Shown in pieces: positions 6,362 to 7,093 of a stretch of DNA of 7,093 nucleotides. Made by a program: the position numbers and the translations under genes. Each line of letters begins with the position of its first letter. Within the stretch, counting starts at the first letter, position 1. Below the pieces are notes generated by a model, which ran no database searches, was not told where the DNA came from, and saw only the letters and a program-made list of their open reading frames with translations. This DNA is from an uncultured Lachnospiraceae bacterium (GTDB lineage Bacteria > Bacillota > Clostridia > Lachnospirales > Lachnospiraceae). The stretch is from the NCBI GenBank assembly GCA_910588565.1, contig CAJUPF010000111.1, positions 1 to 7,093 on the forward strand. Direction: 5' to 3'.

Positions 6362-6595
6362 TCAGACTGGAGTCCAGTTGGGCTCTTCCCATCTGTTGTA
6401 TGTATACGACCATAACCTTTTATATCGCTTTCCATTTATTGTTTTATATTTGTAGCCTGTGTAGTTTATACGTGGCTGAATGCCTTGCATACTGGAAGCA
6501 TTCAGTGGGATAGATGGCGCAGCCTGTATAGATGTATAGAGCGGAAAAAGAAGCAGCAGTAATAACAGGAATCCTGTTAATAGCTTTTTAATCAT
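6362..6595 (-). CDS. Short secreted cationic Tyr/Trp-rich peptide (77 aa), function unknown
   Basis: The protein starts MIKKLLTGFLLLLLLLFPLY, a clear signal peptide, with likely cleavage after A25 (TSIQA). The mature part of about 52 residues has no cysteine, six Tyr, three Trp, and eight Lys/Arg against two Glu. Its end, from GYKYKTINGKRYKRL (47-61) through NRW (67-69) to EPNWTPV (71-77), looks like a compact repeating aromatic/basic motif. The ATG (6595-6593) overlaps the TGA stop of the upstream M56 gene in ATGA, so translation is probably coupled. The nearest Shine-Dalgarno (AAAGGA) is about 12 bases upstream, a rather long spacing that fits coupling. A longer frame from 6640 exists but would place a charged stretch before the signal peptide and overlap the upstream gene more, so the short form is preferred. 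It could be a ligand, immunity partner or antimicrobial peptide; no function is assigned. Confidence 0.75.
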   Translation of the reverse strand: MIKKLLTGFLLLLLLLFPLYTSIQAAPSIPLNASSMQGIQPRINYTGYKYKTINGKRYKRLWSYTYNRWEEPNWTPV

Positions 6596-7093
6596 TGTTT
6601 TATCACATCCTTTCTGTACTGGTAAATTTTTATTTTGCATAAGTCGTAATCGGAAAAAGGATCCTCAACAGTGTCTATAAATTGATCTTCCATATCATAC
6701 AGGTCATAGCCATGCTCTGTTTCAAGGAAATAATACAAGTTGCTTTCCATTGTGTCTGGTATGCCTTCGCCATAATCTTCAGCAGACGGTTCAAAATGAG
6801 GCTGAAAAACAACAGAATAGGACAAAAGAAATACAACTGCAATCAGGGGAGTTACTGCCAGATATAAGGGTTTTCTGTTCTGATAGCCGTTTTCCAATAT
6901 CATATGAAACCGTTGGCAGAGCTTTTTCTTGTCCCTTGTCTCTGCAAGGCTGCAGCTATACTGCACTATCTGGTCAGGTATATTTTTGTTTTCAAGAATA
7001 TGCAGGATACCGGAGAGATACTCCATCTGCTGTTTGCTTGCCAGCCTGGAACATACGGCTTTGTCCGAATGCATTTCCAGGGCATGGGATACT
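6592..7093 (-). CDS. M56-family (BlaR1/MecR1-like) membrane metallopeptidase, C-terminal part, cut by window end
   Basis: The frame is open at the right edge. The codons before ATG 7074 (Val-Ser-His-Ala-Leu-Glu) continue into M-H-S-D-K-A-V, which matches the family pattern E-L-x-C-D-x-x-V that contributes the third zinc ligand (Glu, codon 7077-7075). ATG 7074 is therefore not the real start, and the HExxH motif and N-terminal helices should lie beyond the window. Further M56 features follow: an EYLSGILHILEN helix and the basic DKKKLCQRFHMIL stretch (48-60 counted from that Met), then one transmembrane helix (about 69-91). The last 70 or so residues should be outside the cell; they are very acidic (18 Asp/Glu, 5 Lys/Arg) and carry no penicillin-binding sensor domain as in BlaR1. 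M56 proteins usually cleave a BlaI/MecI-type repressor on signal. A neighbouring repressor gene would be expected to the right, outside the window. Confidence 0.78.
   Translation of the reverse strand, partial: VSHALEMHSDKAVCSRLASKQQMEYLSGILHILENKNIPDQIVQYSCSLAETRDKKKLCQRFHMILENGYQNRKPLYLAVTPLIAVVFLLSYSVVFQPHFEPSAEDYGEGIPDTMESNLYYFLETEHGYDLYDMEDQFIDTVEDPFSDYDLCKIKIYQYRKDVIKQ

Noticed and set aside
6365..6378. Small inverted repeat ACTGGA-G-TCCAGT at the end of the peptide gene
   Set aside because: It is short, lies within coding sequence and is not followed by a T tract; the better terminator is at 6244-6290.
6596..6640. Longer N terminus (15 extra residues) for the secreted peptide
   Set aside because: It would overlap the M56 gene by 49 bases and put charged residues before the signal peptide; the ATGA-overlapping start is a classic coupled arrangement.

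Overview
This window looks like chromosomal DNA from a low-to-moderate GC Bacillota, most likely a gut-type clostridium of the Lachnospiraceae kind. This is inferred from strong GGAGG-type ribosome binding sites, AT-rich intergenic DNA with consensus sigma-A promoters, T-tailed intrinsic terminators, a tRNA gene without an encoded CCA end, and the protein families present. No species can be named from sequence alone.

Layout, left to right. The window opens inside a tRNA-Lys(UUU) gene followed by its terminator. A small conserved-looking 58-residue protein (349-525) comes next. It is followed by a cytoplasmic protein with two SH3b domains and an NlpC/P60 cysteine peptidase domain (618-1523), of the kind that trims murein peptides. 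A 656-bp gene-free stretch (1524-2179) holds an extended -10 element, a nested hairpin and an intrinsic terminator, which together look like a small RNA locus. It also holds a perfect 24-bp AT-rich inverted repeat placed just upstream of a near-consensus promoter. That promoter drives a nitronate monooxygenase/FabK-type flavoprotein (2180-3232) with an unusual four-cysteine C-terminal motif and its own strong terminator. Next are an M19 zinc dipeptidase (3535-4467) and a MOP-superfamily flippase of the SpoVB/YtgP (MurJ-like) type (4575-6209). The promoter of the flippase gene overlaps the dipeptidase stop codon.

On the minus strand, converging on the flippase gene, lies the 3' part of a BlaR1/MecR1-like M56 membrane metallopeptidase gene (6592-7093, truncated by the window edge). 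It overlaps by four bases the start of a gene for a short secreted, cationic, Tyr/Trp-rich peptide (6362-6595).

How the genes may work together. The NlpC/P60 peptidase, the M19 dipeptidase and the flippase all fit cell-wall peptide turnover and precursor export, but they are separate transcription units and the link is inference. The least described part is the M56-protease/secreted-peptide pair. The protease has a strongly acidic extracytoplasmic tail and its translationally coupled neighbour is a strongly basic exported peptide, which suggests a sensing or immunity pair. Other points worth checking are the palindrome-controlled flavoprotein gene and the candidate small RNA.
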